Source: Hyphomicrobiales bacterium (GTDB taxonomy: Bacteria; Pseudomonadota; Alphaproteobacteria; Rhizobiales; Xanthobacteraceae). Taken from it: 35,225 nucleotides of DNA. The translations under genes and the position numbers were made by a program. The notes under the pieces are model-generated. The model was given only the letters and a program-made list of their open reading frames with translations. It searched no databases and was not told the origin of the DNA. Shown piece by piece: positions 7,969 through 14,999 of the stretch (the first letter of the stretch is position 1; each line of letters opens with the position of its first letter). The DNA is taken from the NCBI GenBank assembly GCA_021323775.1, contig JAJPKK010000059.1, positions 1-35,225 on the forward strand. Direction: 5' to 3'.

Positions 7969-8043
7969 AGGCAGCCCCGCATTGAGCGAAGCGAAATGCG
8001 GGGCCAGCCGTTCCGGGATTTCGCTTCGATCGATCCAGGCTAC
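7969..8043. repeat. Palindromic repeat, degenerate family C
   Basis: Contains CCCCGCATTGAGCG with GCGAAATGCGGGG, then 'CCGGGATTTCGCTTCGATC ... CAGGCTACGA', a degenerate form of the GCGAAACCCGGG/CAACCCGGGCTAC repeat. It fills much of the gap between the 92-residue gene and the acetamidase 3' end. Confidence 0.6.
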
Positions 8044-8098
8044 GAAACTTCAGATTGGCTCAAGCAAGCCATCGGCGCGCTGCTCGGGCTCCATCGAG

Positions 8099-9121
8099 TC
8101 ACTTCTGGAAGATCGCTTTCGGCAACATCGCATGGATGCCCTTCGTGCCATCGACGATTTCGGTCACCTGCAGGTCCATGGCGGCGCTCAGCAGCATGTA
8201 CGCGTCGTCGCGGGACAGGCCCTTCGTTTCCACCACAAAATTGAGCATCTCGCGGGTCGCGATCTTGGCCGCGATGTTGAGGTCCTCATGCAGGCCGATG
8301 GTCATGTAGTGGGTCGGCGTTTCGGCTCGCGGCCAGCCGATGCGCATGCCCTTGTGCAGCACGATCTGGACCTCGCCTTTAAGCGACGTCTCGACGGCAG
8401 ACAGGCCAACCTCGCCGGCGCCTTGCACCGCATGGCCGTCGCCGATCGATATCAGTGCGCCGCTTGCATGCACGGGTAGGAACAGGCTCGTGCCCGGCTG
8501 CAGATCATGGTTGTCCATGTTGCCGCCGAACACGTTGGGCGGGCCGCTGGGCACCCGTCCCATCGACGGCGGCGGCGCGACGCCGATTACGCCCCAGAAC
8601 GGCTTCGCCGGCACGACGATGCCCGGCGCGAATTCGATCACCTTCTTGGCGGGGTCGATGAAGAACACGCGATCCCGCGAATAGGGAAAATCTTCCGGCA
8701 GGGCGCCGCGGTTCGCGCGGAAGCTCATGGCGGCGACCGGCAGCCAGAGGTCGATCGAGCGAATTCTGATTTCAACAGTGTCGCCCGGCTCGGCGCCCCG
8801 CACCGCAATCGGACCGTCGAGCGTGTGGTCGTCCCGCCCCTCTCCGGGCGCGCCTTCGAAGGCGGCATAGAGCTCGGCGGGGATTTTCTCCTTGGGGACC
8901 CCAAGGCTCTCGAAATAGCGCGGGTTGCCGGTGGTCGTCCACAGCCGGACGATGTCGCCAGAGTCGATCGTCAGCACAGGCTTGAGCGATGCGTCGAAGA
9001 ACCCGCGGTGCACCGTCGTGGGCGAGGCCCTCAGCTCGTGAATCTTTTCTTCGCCCTGGGCCGTGGCGGCGGCACAAGCCGCAATGGCGGCAACGCACGT
9101 GGTGAAAAGCTTCGTTCTCAT
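8099..9121 (-). CDS. Exported acetamidase/formamidase family protein
   Basis: A 340-residue member of the FmdA/AmdA family, which hydrolyses formamide, acetamide or related short amides to ammonia. Recognisable motifs are 'DHTLDGPIAVRGAEPGDTVEIRI', 'FWGVIGVAPP', 'PPNVFGGNMDNHDL', 'SLFLPVHASGALISIGDGHAVQGAGEV' and a C-terminal 'AYMLLSAAMDLQVTEIVDG'. The GDGHAxQGxGE stretch is diagnostic. Residues 1-22 ('MRTKLFTTCVAAIAACAAATA') form a signal peptide, unusual for the classical cytoplasmic enzymes, so this looks periplasmic. The start at 9121 has AGGGGTC upstream; a longer frame to 9307 would run through a repeat and is rejected. Confidence 0.9.
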   Translation of the reverse strand: MRTKLFTTCVAAIAACAAATAQGEEKIHELRASPTTVHRGFFDASLKPVLTIDSGDIVRLWTTTGNPRYFESLGVPKEKIPAELYAAFEGAPGEGRDDHTLDGPIAVRGAEPGDTVEIRIRSIDLWLPVAAMSFRANRGALPEDFPYSRDRVFFIDPAKKVIEFAPGIVVPAKPFWGVIGVAPPPSMGRVPSGPPNVFGGNMDNHDLQPGTSLFLPVHASGALISIGDGHAVQGAGEVGLSAVETSLKGEVQIVLHKGMRIGWPRAETPTHYMTIGLHEDLNIAAKIATREMLNFVVETKGLSRDDAYMLLSAAMDLQVTEIVDGTKGIHAMLPKAIFQK

Positions 9122-9179
9122 TTTAGAGACCCCTTGAGCGGATTTCTTGTCAGGTCGAGGCGCCCGGCGCCCCACCGCG

Positions 9180-9267
9180 GTCGTGGCCGGGCTTGTCCCG
9201 CCCACCTCGACAATTTTGTTTGGCGCCGAAAAGCTCGTCGTCGCCGGGATAAGCCCGGCGACGACGC
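9180..9267. repeat. Palindromic repeat, family B, copy 1
   Basis: Contains TCGTGGCCGGGCTTGTCCCG and the hairpin CGTCGCCGGG-ATAAG-CCCGGCGACG, separated by an AT-rich spacer. The same two motifs in the same order occur at 13790-13880. It lies upstream of the acetamidase gene. Confidence 0.8.
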
Positions 9268-9334
9268 CGGAGGCGCTCAATATGATCGAACTTCGCCGTG
9301 CCGTCACGAATGACTGCGTGGTTGAAAGTCCCGC

Positions 9335-10174
9335 TCAGAAATCCGGTTTGTCGGCGACCGGAATGTGATAGTCGAACAGGTGCTGATTGTTCTCCGCGCA
9401 TACTTCCTCGATCAGCGGTTGTTGCACGCGCCGATAGCGCCGCGTGCCGGACCATGGCTCGTTGAAAGCGTCCGGGTCGTCGACCGTAAACGTCACGTCC
9501 ATGGCTTGGCCGTCCGCTGTCATTTTCCAGCGCTCCACCACGTGCAGCTTTTCGGTATGCGGCGTCCGGTATGGATCGAGGACGGTCCTGGCATTCTGCC
9601 CGATGGTGTCGATGACGAGCGTGTCGCCCTCATAATGGCCGACCGATTCGCCGTACCATGACGGCTTCGGGTTCGCCGAATGGGGCACATCGAGATACAC
9701 GCGGCGCACCTGCGCATCGCCCGAATAGATCATCCAGACCTCTTTGGCCGTCTGCAGGAAGTACACCGGGTTGGGGCCGCCGTAAGCCATGAAGCCCGGA
9801 ACGCCTGCCGGCATGCAGCTCGATCGCGCCGTGAACGCAATCTTCCCGGCAAGCACTTCCTCATTATCCTTCTTCATGTGCTCCTTGACCCACGGCTTCA
9901 GGTTCGGATTGGTGAGGTCGGCGATCCGATAGGTCGGCTGCCGGCCCGTGCCGTTGGGAACGAAGGGATGCGCCGGATCGCTGCTGACCGGCGGCACGCG
10001 TCCCTGAACGGGCTCGAAGCCAGGCCCGCCGCCGTTGACCCCGACCCACCCGACCCCGTTCGACGAAAAATCCGGCGCTGCCGCCTTCTGTTGCGCCAAA
10101 GCCGGGGCAGCCGCCGTGAGCGAGGCCAGGACGCTGCCTGCCAAGAACCTTGCACTCGACATCAACGCGGACAT
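9335..10174 (-). CDS. Exported protein of an unnamed family (WYGES motif), member 1
   Basis: A 279-residue protein with a signal peptide ('ARFLAGSVLASLTAAAPALAQ') and no domain I can name. It shares long motifs with the gene at 23347: 'NEEVLAGK', 'PSWYGESVGHYE' (here 171-182), 'DTLVIDTIG', 'YRTPHT', 'LHVVERWK' and the terminal 'ADKPDF'. Two cysteines, Cys120 (in 'CMPAGVPG') and Cys259 (in 'CAENNQ'), recur at equivalent places in all three members here, and a disulfide is plausible in the periplasm. The start has an excellent GGAGGAG ribosome binding site. It is divergent from the more distant member at 10715. Widespread proteins in soil bacteria carry similar motifs, but function is unknown to me. 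Confidence 0.85.
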   Translation of the reverse strand: MSALMSSARFLAGSVLASLTAAAPALAQQKAAAPDFSSNGVGWVGVNGGGPGFEPVQGRVPPVSSDPAHPFVPNGTGRQPTYRIADLTNPNLKPWVKEHMKKDNEEVLAGKIAFTARSSCMPAGVPGFMAYGGPNPVYFLQTAKEVWMIYSGDAQVRRVYLDVPHSANPKPSWYGESVGHYEGDTLVIDTIGQNARTVLDPYRTPHTEKLHVVERWKMTADGQAMDVTFTVDDPDAFNEPWSGTRRYRRVQQPLIEEVCAENNQHLFDYHIPVADKPDF

Positions 10175-10359
10175 CGTTGCTCCTCCTTTCGCGGTGTTTC
10201 CTCTTTGTCCTTTCTGTCAATTTACCGCATTTGCAGACGGGTCGTAAGGCGCGGGTCTGCAGCGGCGCGACGGCTGAGTCGGCGCTCGCCCTTCCAGCGC
10301 CGCCAGCCGCGGGCTTGACGCGCGGGTCCATCCGCTTCGCACAGGTCTTACGAAGTCGA

Positions 10360-10625
10360 TGATAGGGGTAGGGAGAATCGATTGGTTTCGATCCCCCCTC
10401 CCTCCGAACCGGACGTGCGGATCTCCCGCATCCGGCTCTCCAGTTGGTGGTCTTACCTGCAAGTTTCCCACCGGGCCTGGCCCGACCTGCAGCGCATGAA
10501 ACTTCTGCGACCCGTGGCGCGGTCCTACCGGGTAAGTTTCTTCTTAGGCAGAAAGTCAAAGCCGTCCTTGCGTTCATCGACCAGCCGCGCCTTGGTCGGG
10601 TGCAGCATAAGCCGCCGCCGTTCCC
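10360..10625 (-). pseudogene. Group II intron 3' remnant (maturase tail, D5, D6)
   Basis: Reading the minus strand, 10625-10525 encodes 'LMLHPTKARLVDERKDGFDF' before losing frame and stopping, which matches the 'LHPEKTRLVD...GFDFLG' region of group II intron reverse transcriptase/maturases. About 90 bases further on, 10438-10406 folds as a textbook domain V. A G-rich stretch and a plausible domain VI with its 3' end near 10365 follow. The 5' part of the intron and most of the reverse transcriptase are absent, so it cannot be mobile. It lies in the 540-base gap between two divergent family members. Confidence 0.8.
10406..10438 (-). ncRNA. Group II intron domain V
   Basis: On the minus strand the lower helix GAGCCGGA pairs with TCCGGTTC, a two-base CG bulge follows, and the upper helix TGCGG pairs with CCGCA across a GAGAT loop. 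The 33-base length and shape are those of the catalytic domain V hairpin of bacterial group II introns, although the usual loop is a GNRA tetraloop. Confidence 0.8.
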
Positions 10626-10714
10626 TGCGCCGCACTGGCGGTGTATCATCATGAGCGCTGCAAACGGTGACCGATTGCGATCAAGGCAAACAGCGACGCT
10701 AGGGAGGATTACTG

Positions 10715-11578
10715 ATGTCGTACCGAAGCTCGGCCGGAACGTTGGCATTTGCGGCCGCGCTGATCGTCGCCCTGGGCGGCGCGCAGGCGGCCGATGATGC
10801 GAAATATCCCAATTGGAAAGGCCAATGGGACCCCATCAACCCGCGCCTCGGCGGCCAGGCGATCAAATTCGATCCGACCAAAGCATGGGGGCCGGCACAG
10901 CAGGCTCCGCTGACGCCCGAGTATCAGAAGGTGCATGAGGAAAGCATGGCCGACCAGGCCAAGGGCGGGTTGGGCAATTACCCGACCGCGCGCTGCCTTC
11001 CGAGCGGCATGCCGCGCCTGATGGCGCTGCCGGGGGAGGAGTACGTCATCACACCGGAAACCACCTACATCCTGATCGGTCATGACATCCGCCGCATCTT
11101 CACGGACGGCCGCGACTGGCGCGACTGGCCGAAGGACCCGCAGCCGACCTACGAGGGTTACGCGATCGGCAAATGGATCGACGAGGACGGCGACGGCCGC
11201 TACGACGTGCTCGAAGTCGAAACACGGGGACCGTTCAAGGGCCCGCGCGCCTACGACGCCACCGGCCTGCCGCTGGCCTTCGACAATGAGTCAACCTTCA
11301 GGGAACGGTTCCATCTCGACAAGAACGACCCGAACCTCCTGCACGACGAGATCACGGTGTTCGACCACGCCCTGACGCGGCCGTGGAGCGTCGACAAGAC
11401 ATTCCGGCGCAATCCCAACCCGCGCCCGAACTGGAGCCTCACGTCCTGCACCGAGGGCAACAATCAGATCGTGATCGGCACGGAAAACTATTTCCTCAGC
11501 GGCGATGGGCTGCTGATGCCGGCCAAGAAGGACCAGGCCCCGCCGGATTTGCGGTATTTCAAGCAGACGCGGAAGTGA
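10715..11578 (+). CDS. Exported protein of the same unnamed family, divergent member 2
   Basis: A 287-residue protein with a signal peptide ('GTLAFAAALIVALGGAQA') and an AGGGAGGA ribosome binding site. It keeps the layout of the proteins at 9335 and 23347 but with low identity: a first cysteine, Cys94, in 'CLPSGMPRLM', then 'EYVITPETTYILIGHDIRRIFTDG', a 'YEGYAIGKW' segment where the others have WYGESVGHYE, 'YDVLEVETRG' for DTLVIDTIG, 'STFRERFHL' for LHVVERWK, 'ALTRPWSVDKTFRR', and a second cysteine in 'CTEGNNQ'. The insertion 'DEDGDGRYD' resembles a calcium-binding loop, unproven. Function is unknown. Its upstream region contains the group II intron remnant. Confidence 0.82.
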   Translation: MSYRSSAGTLAFAAALIVALGGAQAADDAKYPNWKGQWDPINPRLGGQAIKFDPTKAWGPAQQAPLTPEYQKVHEESMADQAKGGLGNYPTARCLPSGMPRLMALPGEEYVITPETTYILIGHDIRRIFTDGRDWRDWPKDPQPTYEGYAIGKWIDEDGDGRYDVLEVETRGPFKGPRAYDATGLPLAFDNESTFRERFHLDKNDPNLLHDEITVFDHALTRPWSVDKTFRRNPNPRPNWSLTSCTEGNNQIVIGTENYFLSGDGLLMPAKKDQAPPDLRYFKQTRK

Positions 11579-11589
11579 GAGCTATGCGG

Positions 11590-11607
11590 CCCGGACCGAA
11601 GTCCGGG
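11590..11607 (+). terminator. Hairpin just after the 10715 gene
   Basis: Perfect seven-base stem CCCGGAC/GTCCGGG closed by a CGAA tetraloop, 11 bases after the stop codon. No T tract follows, so it may act as a 3' RNA-stabilising hairpin or a weak terminator. Confidence 0.5.
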
Positions 11608-11706
11608 AAACTCATTTTCCGCACGATGAGGGCCTCCTCACCCCGGAGGACGAGCAGGCCCTTCTTGGCGCAACAGAAGCGCCGCCGCCGGACGACATCC
11701 TCGCGA

Positions 11707-11912
11707 CATTTTAATCTGTTCCCGGAGCTGAACGTGCAGTTGCTGGCCTCGATCCCCAACGGCCTTTGGATCGAGGACATGGGCCTGTCGAACGATCTTT
11801 TTGTCGATCCGGCGCCGGTGATCGATGGCATGATCACGGCGCCGGAGCGGCCCGGCCACGGGCTTGCGTTCAGGCCGGAAATATTGCGCGACTGCAGGGT
11901 CGCGGATCAGGC
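11707..11912 (+). pseudogene. 3' remnant of a mandelate racemase/enolase-superfamily gene
   Basis: The translated frame reads 'LNVQLLASIPNGLWIEDM', then 'DLFVDPAPVIDGMITAPERP' and 'GHGLAFRPEIL', the characteristic C-terminal end of enolase-superfamily sugar-acid dehydratases and racemases. No start, N-terminal capping domain or metal-binding barrel residues are present upstream. The frame is open farther upstream only as an antisense-free shadow of the 10715 gene. This is best read as a decayed fragment left by deletion. Confidence 0.7.
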
Positions 11913-11984
11913 CCTCTTGCGGATCTGCGGCGGCGGCTTAACAGCCTCGCCTCCTTGTCTCTTCTTTTCCTAGAATCATATGCT

Positions 11985-12089
11985 GGTCATTCCGGGGCGC
12001 CGCGAAGCGGCGAGCCCGGAATCCATAAAGCAGCGGCCGAGGGCCATGGATTCCGGGTTCGCCACTTTCGGTGGCCCCCCGGAATGACC
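11985..12089. repeat. Dispersed palindromic repeat, family A, copy 2
   Basis: Begins GGTCATTCCGGGGCGCCG and ends CCCCCGGAATGACC; the central part contains CCCGGAATCCATAA and CCATGGATTCCGGG. The outer ends are complementary over about 12 bases. It follows the enolase-superfamily remnant. Confidence 0.88.
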
Positions 12090-12258
12090 AAGCCGAGCAA
12101 ATGAATCGGTTTCATGGAGTCGCTCAACTAGCGGGTCCAGAGCCAAGTCGCCCGGCAGGCGCACTCCATGATTTGGCCGAGAATTTGTCATACTGATTGG
12201 AACAGCGCGGCGGGGGCAACGGGTTGGCAAGGGGGCACTAAGCGATAGGAGCTTCTCG

Positions 12259-12699
12259 ATGTGCGACTACAGTCTCCATGAGGTCCCGTCACGACCGGCC
12301 AAGGTCGGCGACAGGTTGGTTTCGACGCAATTTTGGAACACGACAACGCAGGGATTCTCCGCGGTCGGCGAACCCAAGGTGGCGGTGTGCCTTCTTCCCG
12401 GCACCGAGCTCGCGTTCGAAAGCGAAGTCCGGCGAAAGGAGACCGGATTTCTCCTGAGCTTCTTCAAAAAGGAGCCCCGGCACATCCCGCACCGGGTCGG
12501 GCGGTTCCGGCAGGTCAACTTGGATAATCCGTGTACGCACCACGATGCCATCGAGTTTCCCGATGGCCAGATCGTGCTGCTCACGCATCTCTGCGTCGGT
12601 CAATACGCGACGGTGTTGCAGCTCCCGGCCGACCAGACCGCGAAGGCACCGGCGGAAGCTCGCGCCCACGCCCGCCGGAGCGCTTCAGCCCGAGTTTGA
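12259..12699 (+). CDS. Conserved hypothetical protein, 146 residues
   Basis: I do not recognise a functional domain. The protein starts 'MCDYSLHEVPSRPAKVGDRL', has a beta-rich middle ('PKVAVCLLPGTELAFESEV'), a basic 'FFKKEPRHIPHRVGRFRQVN' segment and a closing 'IEFPDGQIVLLTHLCVGQYATVLQLP'. There is no signal peptide or membrane helix, so it is probably cytoplasmic. The N-terminal motif is familiar from Bradyrhizobium-type hypothetical proteins. An AGGAG ribosome binding site lies 6-7 bases before the ATG. A CCGTGA/TCACGG hairpin at 12722-12738 follows the stop. Confidence 0.75.
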   Translation: MCDYSLHEVPSRPAKVGDRLVSTQFWNTTTQGFSAVGEPKVAVCLLPGTELAFESEVRRKETGFLLSFFKKEPRHIPHRVGRFRQVNLDNPCTHHDAIEFPDGQIVLLTHLCVGQYATVLQLPADQTAKAPAEARAHARRSASARV

Positions 12700-12771
12700 G
12701 CGGCCTGCCATCGTACGGGGGCCGTGACTCATTCACGGGAGCCGCAGGATGGGTTGGGGCGGAAAGCGAAA

Positions 12772-12811
12772 CCTCCCTACCCTCCCCCGCGTGCGGGCGA
12801 GGGTAGGGAGG
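12772..12811. repeat. GC-rich hairpin repeat, family D
   Basis: A perfect 13-base stem, CCTCCCTACCCTC at 12772-12784 with its complement at 12799-12811, encloses a GC-rich loop. Similar C-rich/G-rich palindromes occur inside the histidine kinase gene at about 20870-21035 and 21950-22030. Confidence 0.8.
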
Positions 12812-12879
12812 GCGTCGCGCCGATGGCGGGGTCGCCCAGGTTTATCGACGGGCCAACCCGTGCCCGACGCTCGACCACC

Positions 12880-12907
12880 TTAGACCATTTTACTTAGACC
12901 ATTTTAC
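12880..12907. repeat. Tandem duplication of a 14-base unit
   Basis: TTAGACCATTTTAC occurs twice without a gap (12880-12893 and 12894-12907). The unit is much richer in A and T than its surroundings. No role is apparent. Confidence 0.85.
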
Positions 12908-12927
12908 GATAAGGCTGAGCGGGAGCT

Positions 12928-12960
12928 TCTTCACCTCTCCCCTGCGGGGAGAGGTGAAGA
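12928..12960. terminator. Perfect 15-base hairpin
   Basis: TCTTCACCTCTCCCC (12928-12942) pairs exactly with GGGGAGAGGTGAAGA (12946-12960) across a TGC loop. This unit is common in genomes of this group as a dispersed repeat, so it may be a repeat rather than a dedicated terminator; there is no adjacent gene end. Confidence 0.5.
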
Positions 12961-13349
12961 GCGGTGCCGCGAGGGTTTCGATTCGACCATATCGAAATCC
13001 GGTCTACGGCGCGTCCCGACGAGATGGAATCGCCACTACGTCGTCATCCCCGCGCCTGTCGCGGGCATCCACGCCTTTCTTGCAGCGCCTCAGCAAGTAA
13101 GAGGTGGATGGCCGGGACTCTGGAGAAGTGGTCCCATATGACCGGGACACGCTGTAGCGGAAGCGGAGTGGGGGGACTGCCTTTCTGGCGCCGCAATCGC
13201 GCGCCACGAACGCGCGCGTTTTGTCTTAGGTTTTCCTTTCGGCGGAGTGCCCTGCCCTTCCCGTTGCGGCGTCCCGCCACATGGGCCGCCGCCCCGAGGC
13301 AGGGCCAGGCAACGCCGCGGGAAAATCGCTTCAAAGGGAGCCTGTTCCA

Positions 13350-13634
13350 ATGTCGTTCGTTCGATCCGCCCTCATCTCCGCGGCTGTTTTTGGCGTGGTC
13401 ATGTCAGGTGTGGGGCTGGCGCAGACCCCGGCGCCCGCGACGCAAGAGCCGGCGTCAACATCGTCCAAGATCGACGATGTCTCCAAGTGGACAAGGAAGC
13501 AATGGAATCAGGCAAAGGCCAAATGGGCCAAAGAAAAAGAAAAGTGGGCCGATTGCGAGAAGCAAGCGAAGGATCAAAAGCTCACCGGCCGGAAGAGCTG
13601 GTCATTCCTTGCCTCCTGCATGACCAGCTCTTGA
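13350..13634 (+). CDS. Small exported protein with PsiF-like C-terminus
   Basis: A 94-residue protein with a signal peptide ('RSALISAAVFGVVMSGVGLAQ'), a Thr/Ala/Pro linker, a strongly charged Trp/Lys helix ('WTRKQWNQAKAKWAKEKEKW') and a final 'CEKQAKDQKLTGRKSWSFLASCM'. The last part resembles a single PsiF repeat (C-x2-Q-A-x2-K-L-x-G-x...-F-x-x-C), a short periplasmic motif of unknown role; the two cysteines could form a disulfide. The start at 13350 has AAAGGGAG about 9 bases upstream, and a longer frame to 13281 would cross a repeat. The resemblance to PsiF is by eye only. Confidence 0.78.
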   Translation: MSFVRSALISAAVFGVVMSGVGLAQTPAPATQEPASTSSKIDDVSKWTRKQWNQAKAKWAKEKEKWADCEKQAKDQKLTGRKSWSFLASCMTSS

Positions 13635-13700
13635 CGAGCTGTGGATTGGGGGCTTTCTTCCCGTCAGAGTGCGTTCGGATCACGTTCAATACTTTCATTT

Positions 13701-13880
13701 GGCGCATGGCCGGGCTCGTCCCGGCCATGCGCTTTTGCAGGAGCACGCCCGGCCCAGGTTAAAGCACCTGGCGCCTTCACCACGCGTCGTGGCCGGGGCT
13801 TGTCCCGGCCACGACGGTTATCTGGGCTCAGGGCCAAAACAACTCGTGGCGCCGGGCGAAGCCCGGCGACGACGCCGGTG
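13701..13880. repeat. Palindromic repeat block, family B, copy 2
   Basis: After the hairpin at 13702-13732 come CGTCGTGGCCGGGGCTTGTC...CCGGCCACGACG at 13785-13816 and GCGCCGGGCGAAGCCCGGCGACGACGC-type arms at 13849-13875. The last two match 9180-9267 in order and spacing. They lie between the PsiF-like gene and the 3' end of the superoxide dismutase gene. Confidence 0.82.
13702..13736 (+). terminator. Strong hairpin with T run after the PsiF-like gene
   Basis: A perfect 13-base stem (GCGCATGGCCGGG at 13702-13714 with its complement at 13720-13732) and a CTCGT loop are followed by TTTT at 13733-13736, giving an intrinsic-terminator shape 67 bases past the stop. The stem is also a family B repeat arm. 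Confidence 0.6.
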
Positions 13881-13933
13881 AGCTGATTCAACGCCTTCCA
13901 AATCAACTCTCGCCGGGCTCGCGTCGAAGCCCT

Positions 13934-14530
13934 CTATTTCCCGCCCAGCATTTCCGCCACGTATTCCCAATTGACGAGGTGGTCGAGAAACGCCTTGATG
14001 TAGTCGGGACGCCGGTTGCGGTAGTCGATGTAATAGGAGTGCTCCCAGACGTCGCAGCCCAGGATCGGCTGGGCGCCGTGCACGAGCGGGCTTTCGCCGT
14101 TCGGGGTTTTGGTCACGACGATCTTGCCATCTTTGATGGCGAGCCACGCCCAGCCCGAACCGAACTGGGTGACGCCCGCCTGGATGAAGTCCTCTTTCAT
14201 TTCGGCGACCGAGCCGAGATCGGCGATGATCCTTTTTTCAAGCTCGCCCGGAATCTTGTCGCCGCCGCCGCCCGGCTTCATCCATTTCCAGAAATGTATG
14301 TGATTGTAGTGCTGGCCGGCGTTGTTGAAGAGGCCGGCATTCTTGCCGAACGAGCCCTTGACAACCTCCTCAAGCGATTTGCCTTCCCACTCGGTATCCC
14401 GGAGCAGATTGTTGCCGTTGTTGACATAGGCGAGGTGATGCTTGTCGTGGTGATATTCGAGCGTTTCGCGCGACATATAGGGCGCAAGCGCATCGTAAGA
14501 GTACGGCAGATCGGGCAACGAGAAAGACAT
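13934..14530 (-). CDS. sodB: Superoxide dismutase, Fe/Mn family
   Basis: A 198-residue iron/manganese superoxide dismutase that converts superoxide to oxygen and hydrogen peroxide. All four metal ligands are visible: His27 ('LEYHHDKHH'), His77 ('QHYNHIHFW'), Asp160 and His164 ('DVWEHSYYIDY'). Gln73 and 'AGLFNNAGQHYNH' with Gly72 favour iron-type or cambialistic enzymes by usual criteria, so the metal is uncertain. There is no signal peptide, so it is cytosolic. The start has GAGGAGA upstream. It is transcribed alone, convergent with the PsiF-like gene across a repeat block. Confidence 0.96.
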   Translation of the reverse strand: MSFSLPDLPYSYDALAPYMSRETLEYHHDKHHLAYVNNGNNLLRDTEWEGKSLEEVVKGSFGKNAGLFNNAGQHYNHIHFWKWMKPGGGGDKIPGELEKRIIADLGSVAEMKEDFIQAGVTQFGSGWAWLAIKDGKIVVTKTPNGESPLVHGAQPILGCDVWEHSYYIDYRNRRPDYIKAFLDHLVNWEYVAEMLGGK

Positions 14531-14999
14531 TGGGGTTTCTCCTCAACTGGCTCTTAAGGCGTGGTCATAGTCAACGCGTCCAACCGTCGAAGGATCAAAC
14601 GGTCCGCGTCCCTAATAGGGCCCGCCACGCGGAGCGGCAACCGTGTCGCTGCGCAACTGCGAATCTCGCCGTCCTTTGGTGGGACCGCGGGCGTGGTCCC
14701 GCCCGCCCTTGGACCAAGGAGGGCCGGATCGCCAGGTCGTTGCGAAACCACGCGGGCAAGACGCCCCCGCTCCAAGCGTCCGGCAGCGGTTTCGCCCAGC
14801 ACCGCTTTGCCGCAGGGCAATTCAGGAATGCTCCTGTAAGAGCAACAATACTTGTTGGGAAAGACGAGATCCGGTTATATTGCCAAATGGATGGGGACGA
14901 TTGCTAAATTCTCTTCAGTTGAGGGACGGTCTTTCGCACGAGATCTTGGCGCTTGTCTTGCGCTGGGCGTTAGCACAGCTACCCACGGACGTGTAGACT
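14531..14999. other. 469-base intergenic stretch
   Basis: No gene is supported. It includes the superoxide dismutase upstream region, an imperfect hairpin with GGGACC...GGTCCC arms around 14682-14702 and GC-rich repeat debris to about 14830. An AT-rich segment at 14840-14920 could hold the promoter of the 15000 gene (TTGGGA then TTATAT, 15 bases apart), but the match is weak. Confidence 0.5.

Larger units (their letters stand above)
12700..13349. other. 650-base gene-free stretch of hairpins and repeats
   Basis: No convincing gene is seen here. It holds a small hairpin (12722-12738), a GC-rich hairpin (12772-12811), a two-unit tandem repeat (12880-12907), a long perfect hairpin (12928-12960) and a CGTCATCCCCGCG...CGCGGGCATCC repeat near 13040-13075. 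The open frames across it are GC-rich shadows with no codon logic or family motif. Confidence 0.7.

Noticed and set aside
8507-9313. 268-codon plus-strand open frame
   Set aside because: Antisense to the acetamidase/formamidase gene and running into a repeat.
11580-11708. Short plus-strand frame ending 'EAPPPDDILATF'
   Set aside because: Looks protein-like but has no start of its own, no ribosome binding site, and continues an out-of-frame shadow of the 10715 gene.
13020-13340. Overlapping open frames on both strands before the PsiF-like gene
   Set aside because: All are Arg/Pro/Gly-rich, none has a ribosome binding site or family motif, and the region contains repeat debris.
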